Assembly (NCBI GenBank): GCA_036346205.1
Contig: JARFJB010001946.1
Span: 1,414,501-1,478,500 of the forward strand
Direction: 5' to 3'
Length of the DNA stretch: 64,000 bases
DNA from: Vesta saturnalis
Taxonomy: Eukaryota > Arthropoda > Insecta > Coleoptera > Lampyridae
A model generated the notes under the pieces. The model searched no databases. It was given only the letters and a program-made list of their open reading frames with translations, and had not been told where the DNA came from. This document shows positions 8,815 to 19,495 of this stretch, in pieces; positions within the stretch are counted from its first letter, which is position 1, and every line of letters begins with the position of its first letter. A program made the translations under genes and the position numbers.

Positions 8815-11263
8815 GAATTTCTATCAGTTTTGGATTTTGTACAATAACATGACGTGGAATAGATATAGAACCAACTTGTTCTATTTCATTTTTTAACTCC
8901 ATCCAATCTGAATGTAATTGATTCAGAATACTTTCGTCCCAATCAATGTTTAGTTTCCAAAGGCCTTGTATTATTAATTTAATTCGAACAGTTAAAAAAC
9001 CTAAAAGACCTAATGGATCGAATATTTTAGCTACGAAAGAGAGAATAGTTCGTTTTGTAATTTTATTTTGTTCTTGTGATATATTATTCGAATTATATTC
9101 AAAATGATCCTGTTTTGGATCCCAAGAAACACCAAGAGTTTTAATACTTGAATCGTCTGTAATTAAATATTTATGATTTTCGTTATCAGTTTCTAAAATT
9201 TTTCTATTATTTGATTGTAATTTCCGTAGATCGAAGCCGTAGTCGGATAAAATTTTGCAAATATTATTTTTTATTATTTCGAGTGATTCAAGATCGGATG
9301 AACCGGTGAGTAAGTCATCGACGTAGAAATCAGAAGCTATTATGTCGCTTTCGACGGTCCAATTTTCAGCAATATTTAATGAAATTTCTAATAAACAACG
9401 CGTCGAAAGATACGAGGCTGAGGCAGTGCCGTAAGTGACCGTGTTTAGTTGAAAATATTTTACCTTTTCCTTCGGGGAATCGCGCCAAACAATTCGTTGA
9501 TAATCCCTTTCGTTTTTATCAATAAGTATTTGCCGATACATTTTTGCCAAATCTCCTGTTAAAACAAAATTGTGCTTTCTAAAGCGCAGCAAAATAGAAA
9601 ATAAATCATTTTGTATGGTGGGTCCGACCTTTAAGACGTTATTTAAGGATAAATTACTAGTGGTTTTGCATGCAGCGTCGAAGACTACCCTTAATTTAGT
9701 AGTAGTACTTTCAGGTTTTTCCACACAGTGGTGGGGAATGTAATAAACAGGAGTCTTGGTAGGAATTGAGTCACGCGATATTTCTGTCATTTGTCCGAGA
9801 TCGTGATATTCTTGCATGAAACCTTTATAAACAGCTTCGAGTTTAGCATCTTTCGATAATCGCCTTTCAACGGAATATAATCGATTAAGCGCTGATTGCT
9901 CAGATTCGCCTAATTGTTTAAAATTATTTTTTAATGGGAGTTTAACAATAAATCTGTCAGTTTTATCGCGAGTTGTGGTTTGTTTAAAATACTCTTCGCA
10001 TTCGAGTTCTTCCTTGGTCATTTTAGCAAGTGGGTGTGGATTTACCTCTTCGACTAACCAAAATTTTTCTAAATTCAAACTTGAGGAATTTTGAGTAAAA
10101 TAACAATTTGAGAGCATTACGTCAGATTTACTAATTTTACCACACGGGACTTGGCCAGTTATTACCCAACCAAGTAAAGTTTTTTGCATTATTGGGAGCC
10201 TTTTGCCTAATTTGATTTGGCCAATACAAAGAAGTTCAAAAAATATTTCACAACCTAGAAGCATGTCAATTTCGGCAGGAATATTAAAATTTGGGTCTGC
10301 TAAAGGCAATTCTTGTGGAATGTTTAATTTAGACATATCAAAGTAATGTTGCGGCGAATATTCGGTAATTGTAGGCAAAACGAGAAAATTTAATTTCGTT
10401 TTAAAACCTGAATTTAGTGAGGATAATGATATTTCAGCGCGAAGTGAGATGTTAGTTTTAATTTGATTTATTCCTATAACTGGGATGTCAATGTTTGAAG
10501 TTTTTGTATTTAATTTTTTAAGCATATTTGAGCTAACAAAATTGGATTGACTTCCTGAGTCTAAGAGTACTCGGCATGGAATACTATTTTTATCATTATC
10601 GTAAACATTAACAATAGCCGTCGACAATAAAATAAAAGAAGTTTGTGAATTCTGACATGCATTAGTTAAAGTTGAATTTGTTTGCGGCTGTTGTACGATA
10701 CTTTCGGTAGGATTTGAATCATTGTTATTAGAATTAGAATTTTGATTGGTATTCGAAACGTTTTGAGAATTCGTGTTTGTGTTTTTATTTTGAGGTTTGT
10801 GTAATAAAGTCGCGTGTTTTTTATGGCAAATTTTACAACCTGTCAATCGACAATCCGTCGATTTATGCCCATATCGTAGACAGTTAATATATAAATTCAT
10901 TTGTTTTACCCTTTCAAACCGCTTCGGTATTGTTAATTTTTTTAATTTATCGCAAAAGTAGATTAAATGTTCTTCTTTACAGAAAGGACATTTTGAACGG
11001 TAAGTATTGTTATTATTAGTAGTGAAAAAAGATTCAGAATGTTTTTTGGAATTTGAACAAACCTTTGTATCTAATGATTCCAAAATTTGGCATCGTTGTA
11101 TTAAGAAATCATTAAACTCAGCTATTTTTGGAGACCTTTCATTTTTACAAAAAATTTCCCATTCGCGTTTTGTATTGATGTATAATTTTGACACGAGAAT
11201 ATAAATTAATATTGTATTCCATTCAGTTACATTTTCACTTAAGGATTCGAGTGATCCATAATT
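8744..11263 (-). pseudogene. BEL/Pao gag C-terminus, protease and reverse transcriptase
   Basis: After the in-frame TAA at 11264-11266 the same frame stays open for over 2.4 kb. It carries zinc-binding blocks ('CPFCKEEHLIYFC' and 'CLRYGHKSTDC'), a retropepsin active site 'VLLDSGSQSNFV', and the reverse transcriptase with 'KLRVVFDA', 'TGDLAKMYRQI', 'TYGTASASYLSTR' and 'FYVDDLLTG' (YVDD at about 9317). Catalytic residues of protease and polymerase are intact. The frame leaves the gene at about 8812 where RNase H continues in another frame. The length is normal for the family. Confidence 0.9.
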
Positions 11264-12083
11264 TTAAAAAAATGTGTTCGAGAAATTTCGCAATAAAACG
11301 TGAGATTCTTTATTTAACGTGGGTAAGTTCATTATTTCTTTTATGTGTGAATTTATAATATTTTTTTTGTTTTCATATCGTTTCTCGAGAAGTTCCCACG
11401 CGGTGGCATAATTTGCATCGGTAGGTGTTAAAGAAGCTATTACATTTTTTTGGCTCCCCAATTAGAGACGTTTCGAGATAATAAAATCGTTGTACGTTAG
11501 ATAAAGCGTCGTTGTTATGCATTATTGCGTTAAACATGTCCCTAAATCTTTGCCAATCGGCGTACGATCCGCTAAATTTAGGTAAAGTTAATAATGGAAG
11601 CTTTACTCCAACATTTGGCGCCGTTGCACCGTTGCTGGTGCTACCGAATTGCGAATTGCCGCTCGCCGGTGCTTCTCCCGTGCCTCCCGACGGCGGTGTT
11701 GTGGCGGCTAACAATGACTGCTGTTGCGTTGCGAAGTGTTTGTTCAAAATGTTATGCGCGGTGGCCATCGCCTCAAAATACCGCGATTCAAAATTATAAC
11801 GCTCTTCAGAAAGCTGAAATTCGTCATAATTATCTGGAAAATCACTAAGAAGTAATTCTTCGAATTCGGTTTGGATTGTTTTAAATTTTTTCAATACTGA
11901 TTTAATGCTATCGTAGCGTATTTGCAAAAGCTCGCTTGATTTATCTAAGTCACTTTTATTTAAAAACGTGATAAATCGAGTTAATTCGCCTTTTAATTGA
12001 GCGTTGCTATTTTTTATACGTTTTAAATCGAATTCTGCAGATCCGTGTTGATCATATGCTTGTTGTTCGTCGTCTGACGACAT
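11264..12083 (-). pseudogene. BEL/Pao gag, N-terminal part with DUF1759
   Basis: Starting at the ATG at 12083, the frame has an acidic N-terminus, a helical region and a Gly/Ser/Thr-rich linker. The DUF1759 core follows ('LPLLTLPKFSGSYADWQRF', 'NVQRFYYLETSL'). A frameshift at about 11455 moves coding to the frame 11461-11264 ('YATAWELLEKRYENKK'), which then hits the TAA at 11264-11266 and resumes in the same frame beyond it. The ATG at 12083 was chosen because the upstream text has no gag-like coding. Confidence 0.85.
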
Positions 12084-12120
12084 TGTGATTGTTTTTTAAG
12101 TTATTCTAAATACAAAAGGT

Positions 12121-12815
12121 TTTCGAGTTATCGAATAGGTATAATACAAGTTTACGAGATACCAACTAGGTATATGACTCTGTTTTTACGAGTCCAACAA
12201 AATACCTCAGTGGGTATAGGTATAACTTTTATATGAATGATGCGATTATTACACTAAAAATCAAAATTTATTGATTTTTTACACTATTTCAACGACATCC
12301 AGTATGCATTCAATCAAAAATACGTGGCACATTTTCGGAATACGAGATTCTTAACTATTTGCCTGACAAATAAGTGATTTATTGTATTTAATAACAGAAA
12401 CGAAAAATAAATACTGCTATTACCTAGCAATCGTAAATAAATGCATTAAAATGAATTTTAATTTGGTAAATACGAGAACTGCCGCAATCGCAGCAACTTT
12501 AAACTCACCTGAAATGGAAACGATAAGCAAAATAATTAAGAATAGATTGCAATTTGTAGGAATAATACTATGGAAAGGACTGACTCTATGCGAGCAATTA
12601 CTTGTTGCTATGCGGGCATTTTCCAACGGTTATCCAGAAAGTTCCAGAAAGGAAAAGAATGGAATTTATTACAGTTTAATAGAGAAGGTAAAGTTCCAAT
12701 TTAAAAAAATCCATTTTAATTATTTTTAGGATTACTGCTACTTGGTTGAGTATTAAACTTTTTTCAGCGGATTTTAGGTCAACATAGACACAAACGTGTA
12801 TAACATTTGTCAGGG
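12121..12815. other. AT-rich stretch beside the BEL element; no LTR seen
   Basis: This is where the 5' LTR of the BEL/Pao element would be expected. I could not match any part of it to the 3' LTR. A 115-codon plus-strand frame at 12382-12729 has no feature I recognise and is probably chance. Confidence 0.5.
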
Positions 12816-13330
12816 CACAAATGGGCATTAGATCCTATGAATCTCCCTTGGCTGTACCCATAACTCTATGCTTCAAGGAACCAAAAGGAAAAGGAACAAA
12901 GCCATGAGTACTTGTTCATACACTCCCTTACAGTACCCGAGCTAGTAGAGTTCTGGTAAAACGACCTGCTTAGCATTCATGAGGTAATGGATTCGATTCC
13001 CGTCACCGTCGACGCTGTAGAAGCTTCTTTCAGGAATCTTTCCTCATACACATATAGCGGCATGGTCACTGCCTATATGCACACCATGTGCGGCTATTTA
13101 TGCGAATGCTAGGGTAGTATGTTCCCCCTCAGAACCCAAACTCCGTTTTCTGAACCTATCCTGACCACACCCATCCTTAATCCCACCATACATATACACG
13201 TAGTGTATGTATATGTGTGCTGGGAATCTATAATTGTAGCTAAAGGACCTTGGAAAGCTCAAGCAGCCGGCCCTTCCCCTAGGGGAGGGAATGAAATACG
13301 TGGCCTTCCTTTTTCTTTATAATGGTATAT
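12816..13330 (+). mobile_element. tRNA-derived SINE-like unit
   Basis: A polymerase III B-box-like sequence 'ggattcgattcccg' (12989-13002) is preceded by an A-box-like 'tagtagagttctgg' (12943-12956) with the usual spacing of about 45 bases, and by 'cgacctgcttagcattcatgag' in the anticodon-arm region. Downstream is a GC-richer body ('agccggcccttcccctaggg') that ends near a T-rich stretch at about 13320. This is the layout of insect tRNA-related SINEs. No target duplication was found by eye, so the ends are approximate. Confidence 0.5.
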
Positions 13331-13489
13331 AACTCTTTGAGCTGGGATATTTTAACCTCTAATCCAATCAAACAAATATCACCCCTTTATTCTACTTAAA
13401 AAGTGTTACATTCACCTGTATAATGAGAACTCAATCTGCAAATAAAAAAAAAGTCTAGTAAATATGTGAATTTTGTTAAATCGAAATCA
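13331..13489. other. Short AT-rich spacer
   Basis: Nothing recognised between the SINE-like unit and the AAT microsatellite. Confidence 0.5.
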
Positions 13490-13653
<164 letters not shown>

Positions 13654-13814
13654 CTTTTGTAATCTTTTATTAACTTCATTTTGTCGTACAATATAAAGGT
13701 CTAGCTAAGTCAAATGACTTGGCAGCTAGTACCTTGCTTAATATACATATGTACATTTTTTAATTACAGTGTTTACTTAAATTTAACTAAATTGACGCTC
13801 ATAATGGAGTGCAA

Positions 13815-15779
13815 TCAGGTATTCTTAGTAACAAATGTTTGAGTTGACTCATTTTGCAACAAGGTTTTAACATTTTTTTTGAATATGCTTATTCTACTTT
13901 TTTCTATAGCTTCAGGTACATTATTGAATAAATTGGGTATTATACATTTCATGGTTTTTTTACCGTAATTATTAAAACATCGCGGAACAGTGTATTTTCT
14001 ATGCCGAGTTGAGTATGTATGAGGTATTGTATGTTTGTAGTGATCATTTGCATGGTGTTCAATTAAGTGCAAGTACTTATACCATCCTGTTGGTGTTAGA
14101 GTTTCGCAACGTATTAATAATTGTTTCTTGCACGAGCTGTTATTTTTCAAGGTTAGTTTTAAAATCCTGTATATTAACGATTCAATTTTTTTTATATAAA
14201 TTTTTTCTGCGCTTCCCCATACTTGTATTCCGTATCTAACGATAGATTCGATTAAGGATTTGTAGGTAACTATCATGGTTTTAGTGTCCACTATCTTTTG
14301 AAGTATATAGAAACATCCTATAATTTTTTTAATTTTTGCATATATATAGTTTATGCGCTTGTCGTATTTTAGTCTATGATCGATGTTTAATCCTAAATAC
14401 ATTGTACAATTCGCGTTTTTTATTGTTGGACAATCGCATTCACTGTCTTGTAGAAAACATGAACATTTATGTGCTTTAATTCGTACTGGAATTGTTCTAG
14501 CCATGTGCGAAGTCGTAAAGGTCATTGTGACCGTTTTATTATTGTTAATAAAGATTTTTCTGTCATGGGCCCATTTGACTAATTTATTTAATTCAGCTTG
14601 TATTATATTCTCACATTTCTCTGCACTACGATGAGAATACATTAGTACCGCATCATCGGCGTACATATATAGTTGCGCCTTTTGTGCCGTTTTAAAAATA
14701 TCATTAATATAAATCAAGAACAATGTTGGTCCCAGGTTGCTTCCTTGAGGGACACCATATTCGTTGTTCCTTAGTTGGCTGTATATTTTACAAACTTTAA
14801 CCATAGAAGCCCTTTGATTTAGATAACTCTCAAACCATTTATTTTGTTTCCCGATTATTCCAATTTTTTCTAAGCAATTGAGTAGTAGGTCTACGTTGAC
14901 CGTGTCAAAAGCCTTCATAAAATCTATAAAAATTGCTATGGTATATCTATTTCTGTCCAATTGTTCATTTATGTAGTCTGTCACTTTTAACAGTAGCTTT
15001 TCCGTGCTTTTTCCTTTTTGGAACCCATATTGGTTTTCGTTTATTATATTATTGTCTGTAAGATACTGCTTAAGGTGGTCGTTGACATAGATTTCGATTA
15101 TTTTGTCCAGAGTTGACAATAAACTTATAGGTCTATAATTCCGATAGTCCATTGGATCACCTTTCTTGTATATCGGTCTCGTTATAGACAATTTTAGCTG
15201 GTCTGGGAAAATTCCTATCTTTATTGATAGATTTAGCAGTTCAGTAAGAATGCTAGTCAAAGTATCTTTGTTCCTTTTTATGTCTATTGCCCTAATATCA
15301 TCTTGTCCAGGAGATGTGTTGGTTTTTAAACGAATCTCAATTATTTTTTTCATTGTGTCTTCGTTACACAGTGGAATGTAAAACGAATGAGGATATAGGT
15401 ATTGTAAAACTTTCTCTTCACTTGCATGGTTACATGTTGAGCATAAGATCTTAATTTCATTATAGAAAGTCTTTGCAAATTCTTCCACTATCATTTCTTC
15501 TTTTTGGACTTTTCCGATGGTATGCTTAATTTTTTCGTCTACACTTTTTGTTTTTGTTCTTGATAGTATATAGTTGATTTCATTCCATATTTTGGTTTTA
15601 TCGCAGTTTATAAATCTTTTTCTTAGCCATTCGTTCTTTGCATTCCTTATTTGATTGTTCAACTTATTTCTAAATTTTTTGTATGCTTCCTTGTATTCTT
15701 CTTTGTTTACATTAGATTTCCATTTCCTAAATAATTTGTCTTTTTCCTTAATTTTATAATAAAGTTTTCCGTAATCCAC
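13815..15779 (-). CDS. Reverse transcriptase of the CR1/Jockey-group element
   Basis: A 654-residue open frame holds all polymerase motifs in order: 'KKGDPMDYRNYRPISLLS', 'YGFQKGKSTEKLL', 'AIFIDFMKAFDTV' (first catalytic Asp), 'GVPQGSNLGPTLFLIYIND' and 'YMYADDAVLMY' (catalytic Asp pair). A thumb region and a family-typical C-terminal domain ('LTPTGWYKYLHLIEHH', 'YSTRHRKYTVPRC') end at the stop at 13815. No RNase H follows. It is the longest intact retroelement frame of the window apart from BEL pol. It was not functional alone, because its endonuclease portion is in another frame and truncated. Confidence 0.85.
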   Translation of the reverse strand: MDYGKLYYKIKEKDKLFRKWKSNVNKEEYKEAYKKFRNKLNNQIRNAKNEWLRKRFINCDKTKIWNEINYILSRTKTKSVDEKIKHTIGKVQKEEMIVEEFAKTFYNEIKILCSTCNHASEEKVLQYLYPHSFYIPLCNEDTMKKIIEIRLKTNTSPGQDDIRAIDIKRNKDTLTSILTELLNLSIKIGIFPDQLKLSITRPIYKKGDPMDYRNYRPISLLSTLDKIIEIYVNDHLKQYLTDNNIINENQYGFQKGKSTEKLLLKVTDYINEQLDRNRYTIAIFIDFMKAFDTVNVDLLLNCLEKIGIIGKQNKWFESYLNQRASMVKVCKIYSQLRNNEYGVPQGSNLGPTLFLIYINDIFKTAQKAQLYMYADDAVLMYSHRSAEKCENIIQAELNKLVKWAHDRKIFINNNKTVTMTFTTSHMARTIPVRIKAHKCSCFLQDSECDCPTIKNANCTMYLGLNIDHRLKYDKRINYIYAKIKKIIGCFYILQKIVDTKTMIVTYKSLIESIVRYGIQVWGSAEKIYIKKIESLIYRILKLTLKNNSSCKKQLLIRCETLTPTGWYKYLHLIEHHANDHYKHTIPHTYSTRHRKYTVPRCFNNYGKKTMKCIIPNLFNNVPEAIEKSRISIFKKNVKTLLQNESTQTFVTKNT

Positions 15780-16275
15780 TCTTTCCTGGCAGTATTTTTT
15801 TTCGTTGTGCTTTCATTTTTTATATTTGAGTTATATATCATTTCAAACGTCCGTATTATGTTGTTTGTAAAAGTATTTAGGTTTTGGTTTCTTAAAGATT
15901 TCCAATCTGTCTCATATATGGCTTTGTTAACCGCATACTCGTTGTATTTTTTTTGTAAGGTGTTTTTTTTGAAAGAATCTTTTGAAATTAGGTTACTCTC
16001 AATTTGCATACAAATAGCATAATGATTAGCCAATTTATGTCTTATTGTTGCCGTTTTCACGTGTTCAAATTTGGACCTTATAAAAGCGTGATCTATAAGA
16101 GATTGTTTAAGTTCTCCTTCCCTAATTTCTTCAAGTGTAATATCCTGAATTGTGTTTGAAAATCCTTTGCCAATCAGTAATGTTTCATATTTGTTCACAT
16201 ACGTATTATTTACATCTAATAAATTAATATTTGCATCTCCAATTACTATACAGTTTAGCGCTTTATTATGGTTTA

Positions 16276-16276
<1 letters not shown>
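15707..16276 (-). pseudogene. APE-type endonuclease, C-terminal part
   Basis: The frame, open upstream of its first Met at 16198, starts with 'IVIGDANINLLDVNN' (the G-D-x-N catalytic block), then 'SLIDHAFIRS' and 'ANHYAICMQI'. The last corresponds to the S-D-H block of the family, with Ala-Asn in place of Ser-Asp, so the final catalytic Asp is changed. It is truncated at the (TA)n tract and joined to the reverse transcriptase by a frameshift near 15775. Confidence 0.7.

Positions 16277-16345
<69 letters not shown>
16277..16345. repeat. (TA)n microsatellite between two facing element fragments
   Basis: About 69 bases of TA lie exactly where the minus-strand endonuclease fragment ends and a plus-strand reverse transcriptase fragment of the same family begins. 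Confidence 0.97.
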
Positions 16346-16351
<6 letters not shown>

Positions 16352-16786
16352 AATATTACTGAAGCTCGAAAACGTAACTGCAATTATCTATTTGGGACTG
16401 ATAATCGATATCAATCAATAAACACGTATGGTATATACATAAAAAAATGAAACACATATCTGAATGTTTCTATTTATTGAGCAGATTCGTTAACAAAAAA
16501 ACAATAGAAATTGTTTATAAAGCGCTGGACGATCTATTGATAGATATGCACTGAAGGTGCGGGGGTTTGCTGCGGTTAGGCATTTTAGGAAGCTCGAAAC
16601 GCTACAGCTAAGGTTGCTTAAGCTAATTCTAGGAAACGGCGACCTGAGTAAACAAAAATTTTTAGAAAAGACGAATACATTAACACCTAATGCATACTAC
16701 AAGTATTTGAATATACTGACCTGCCTCAATGACAACAAGTACAGGATTACTAAGAACCATAATTACTTGACAGGAAGAACAAGTTT
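16346..16786 (+). pseudogene. Plus-strand fragment of the same CR1/Jockey-group family (reverse transcriptase C-terminus)
   Basis: Pieces in shifting frames read 'IIYLGLIIDIN', then 'RKLETLQLRLLKLIL' and 'NTLTPNAYYKYLNIL'. These match, position for position, the end of the 13815-15779 protein ('LNIDHRLKYD', 'KKIESLIYRILKLTL', 'LTPTGWYKYLHLI'). The fragment therefore faces the minus-strand copy across the TA tract. At least two frame breaks are present. It ends where the tail of I-1 begins. Confidence 0.65.
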
Positions 16787-17035
16787 TGCGGTTATTATTT
16801 TTTTTTCCCCCATTTCTCCAGTATGCAATGTGCGTCGACAACTGAGGTCATTGGCACATTGTATCTGGTCGGTTACTTTAATGTAATATCAGATAGGTGT
16901 TTAGGTATTATTCGTTAAATTTCGTTATACAGATCCGTTTCTTTTAGGAAGCTTACGATGTTTGAGATATCCGTAGTAGTGAACAGTGTTTGTGTATTGT
17001 TTATTTTATATTTAATTCTGTAGCTTTGTAGGGTT

Positions 17036-17938
17036 TTACATTGTTTTCATTGTTAATAATACCTGTTCTTTGCGGTTCCCTGTTGATGGGAATTTGTACA
17101 TTTGGATTCTTGGATGTACGGATTTTAGGTGTGAGGTATTTGATGACCATCTGTCTTTCCAGGCGTTTTCTATTTGGTAGTTAACATGTCTTAGTACATC
17201 ATTTAGTGTGTAATTTTTGATCATCTTTGTTTCCGTTGATGTAGCGGCCTGTTTAGCCGCTCTCAGCGCTTCATCTAGCTTTATATGTTGCTCTATCGTG
17301 ATCATTGTTATGTGTTTGCCGGTTTCTTTGTTATAGTTCCACTCCTCAATAATTCTTTTAGCCAGAGTGTTCCTTGTAAGAACATTTGTCAGACGTTTTA
17401 TTACCTGTAAGCTGCCCACCACATTTACAGATGTGTTCATTAGTTTCCGGCTCATGTGTATTGCTTTTAATAGCATAACACCTTCTACGTTAGCTAAACT
17501 GCACATATCGTGGAATTTCCAGGCATTAGTATCGCTTTTATAAATGATTGCGCCCCCTTTTGCCATTGTCTCGTAGCTCACTCCAACGTACACGTTTGGT
17601 GTACTATCTGTTTCTTTTGTTGTTTTAGATGACCGAACTTTAGGAATTAGTAGTTTCCATGGTGGAAGTTCATAGATGGATTTCCAGAAAGATAGTGGTA
17701 GAAGATTGTATGATGTTAGTCCGCTATTGATGTTCACTACAGCTGGCACTGTTTTGGTTTGCTGCCAATGATATTTGTCGAGGATTTCGGGGTTGGTTAT
17801 TTCATTATGCATAAAATGCATTGGTTTGGCACACAGTTTTATACCATACCACAGATTTTGTTGTTCTAGGCGGAGATCAATGGGTAATGATTGGTTTACT
17901 ACATCGAGACTGTTGCTATTAGCATAGCACTGTTCCAA
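17036..17938 (-). pseudogene. I-1 connector and decayed RNase H
   Basis: The 300-residue frame has the connector block with 'YELPPWKLLIPKV', then 'PNVYVGVSYETMAKGGAI' in the place of the RNase H 'TDGS' block. The first catalytic Asp is therefore lost. The Glu-bearing helix ('NVEGVMLLKAIHM') and a strand with 'VVGSLQVI', where 'TDS' is expected, follow. The C-terminal zinc-finger part typical of these elements is absent: the frame ends at 'KEQVLLTMKTM'. It is not catalytic. Confidence 0.65.
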
Positions 17939-18026
17939 ATTGATTTAATTTTTTTTAGATGTGATTTAGCGTCAGTTTTATACACTGGAGATCCGTATTC
18001 CAGTTTGCTTCGTATGAAGGCATTTA

Positions 18027-18986
18027 TTATTTTTTCCAGAGTTTATTGTCTACTCCCCAGGTGTAGTGACTTAAAATCCGGATTCTGTTCAATAACAGTT
18101 TACATTTCGCTACCAGATTTTCTATGTGTTTCTTCCATGTGAGTTTGGTATCCAGTAACATTCCTAGGAATTTATACTCTTCTACATACTCTATTGTTTC
18201 ATTGTTTAATTTCAGTCTAGACTCCTCATGATCGTGCCTTAACCTACAAAAGTGGATAGCTTTGGTTTTGGTGTGTGAAAACTGAAATCCACGCGCTTCC
18301 GCTTCCCTCACCAGGATATTAATGTCATTCTGTATAGTTGTTGACATTTGTTCCATATCTGTGCCTTGTGTAATTATGCATAGATCATCTACGTGTAGTA
18401 GGGCATGCGTTGTTTTACTGATACTGTCTGTAATATTGTTTATCGCAGCTGAAAACAAGGTGACACTTGACCCTTGAGGGATCCGGTTTTGTTGTTTCTT
18501 AGTGTCAGAGGAAATGTTACCAATTTTTACACGGATTAACCTTCCTTGTAAGAGATTTTGAACAAAACGAAGAAGGTGGCCCTTTATATTCCAATGTAGC
18601 AGCGTTTCTAGAACACCGTGTCTCCATACAGTGTCATAGGCTTTACATATGTCAAAAAATATTGCTAAGGAGTGTTGTGTGATAATAAAAGATTCTTTCA
18701 CTATTTGTTCTAGTATCATGATCTGGTCTATTGTCGAATATCCTCTTCTAAACCCTGCTTGGTAAGAACTAAACACGTTTTTCTTTTCCAGAGTCGTAAT
18801 AAGTCTAAAGTTGACCATTGATTCCAATACCTTTGATACACAAGATGTCAATGAAATTGGTCTATAATTCTCTGGGTTATTGTTATTTTTTTCTCCTTTT
18901 GGAATTGGAATAATGGTCGCGAATTTCCATGACGCCGGGAAGGTACTAGTAAGGTATATTTTATTGCATAAGTCTAATTATATTTG
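18027..18986 (-). pseudogene. I-1 reverse transcriptase
   Basis: The frame carries 'CVSKVLESMVNFRL', 'YQAGFRRGYSTIDQI', 'LAIFFDICKAYDTVW' (catalytic Asp), 'RIPQGSSVTLFSAAINNI' and 'LLHVDDLCIITQG'. The last shows HVDD instead of the usual Y/F-x-D-D. Upstream without a Met, 'FATIIPIPKGEKN' and 'ENYRPISLT' continue the domain to the junction with I-2. The C-terminal thumb ends with 'YTWGVDNKLWKK' and a frame break at 18027. Confidence 0.8.
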
Positions 18987-19042
18987 CTTTGTTTCAGGAG
19001 GAAGGTGTCTTATCATGCTGATGGTAATTCTATCATGCCCCG

Positions 19043-19045
<3 letters not shown>

Positions 19046-19075
<30 letters not shown>

Positions 19076-19076
19076 T
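19046..19076. repeat. (TTA)n tail of I-2
   Basis: Ten TTA units form the 3' tail of the minus-strand element I-2, read as (TAA)n on its own strand, and mark its junction with the truncated I-1. Confidence 0.9.
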
Positions 19077-19273
19077 GTAAGAACCTCGACTTCTGAGGTC
19101 ATTAGCTTGTATTTTGGTTTATAATTGAGTATACATTATTATAGCACAGGTAATATGATACAATTACTGAAATAGGAGGAAACGTCTGAGAACGTATTGT
19201 GGTTATTATATGTTAGTACACATATCAATATGTTTTAGATACTGAAAGGTGGTGAGTATATCATTCCTTTCAC

Positions 19274-19495
19274 TTAGATTACCTGTAATGTTTTGTTTTT
19301 CTTTCTCATCGCTGCATACTTTGGACACTCACATACAATATGCCGTACAGACAAATAAATGTGGCATTGGTCACACTGAGGTGAAAGCTCTCCCAACAAT
19401 AAGTGCTGGTGCGTGACAGCTGCATGCCCAATGCGTAGGCGGTGCAACTTTACCATCTGTTGCCTGGTAAGTTTAATTTGAGTATAAGGCGCCAT
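19274..19495 (-). pseudogene. I-2 ORF2 C-terminal zinc-finger domain
   Basis: It carries the conserved I-group ending: 'LHRLRIGHAAVTHQHLL' followed by a C-x2-C...H-x3-C-x-C arrangement ('CDQCHIYLSVRHIVCEC'). It is thought to bind nucleic acid during target-primed reverse transcription (family knowledge). The frame is open here but is joined upstream to an RNase H with a large internal deletion. Confidence 0.75.

Larger units (their letters stand above)
6351..12120 (-). mobile_element. BEL/Pao LTR retrotransposon, decayed, 5' LTR not found
   Basis: Read on the minus strand, the order is gag (from 12083), zinc knuckles, aspartic protease, reverse transcriptase, RNase H, integrase, polypurine tract and 3' LTR. 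This is the BEL/Pao order, with the gag domain DUF1759 and C-terminal DUF5641 features. One in-frame stop and at least four frameshifts break gag-pol. A counterpart of the 251 bp 3' LTR was not seen between 12120 and 12920, so the element is probably 5'-truncated or its 5' LTR has diverged beyond recognition by eye. A (TA)n tract lies in the 3' untranslated part. Confidence 0.88.
13655..16276 (-). mobile_element. CR1/Jockey-group non-LTR retrotransposon, 5'-truncated
   Basis: The minus strand encodes the C-terminal half of an APE-type endonuclease followed by a reverse transcriptase and no RNase H, as in the CR1/Jockey group. The 5' part is missing: the endonuclease starts at its central 'GDANINLL' block, where the sequence meets a (TA)n tract at 16277. 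The 3' end runs into the (AAT)n tract. One frameshift separates endonuclease from reverse transcriptase. Confidence 0.75.
16787..19045 (-). mobile_element. I-like non-LTR element I-1, 5'-truncated
   Basis: The minus strand holds a reverse transcriptase and a decayed RNase H region, then about 250 bases of 3' untranslated sequence ending in a 'ttattatttttttttccccc' tail at about 16790. On the 5' side the reverse transcriptase is cut inside the early 'S-P-G-H-D' block exactly where the (TTA)n tail of I-2 starts (19046). It belongs to the I/Nimb group because it carries RNase H after the reverse transcriptase and has a TAA-type tail. Confidence 0.75.

Noticed and set aside
12382..12729. A possible small host gene of 115 codons on plus
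   Set aside because: No recognisable domain or splice context; sits in AT-rich text where such a frame is expected by chance.
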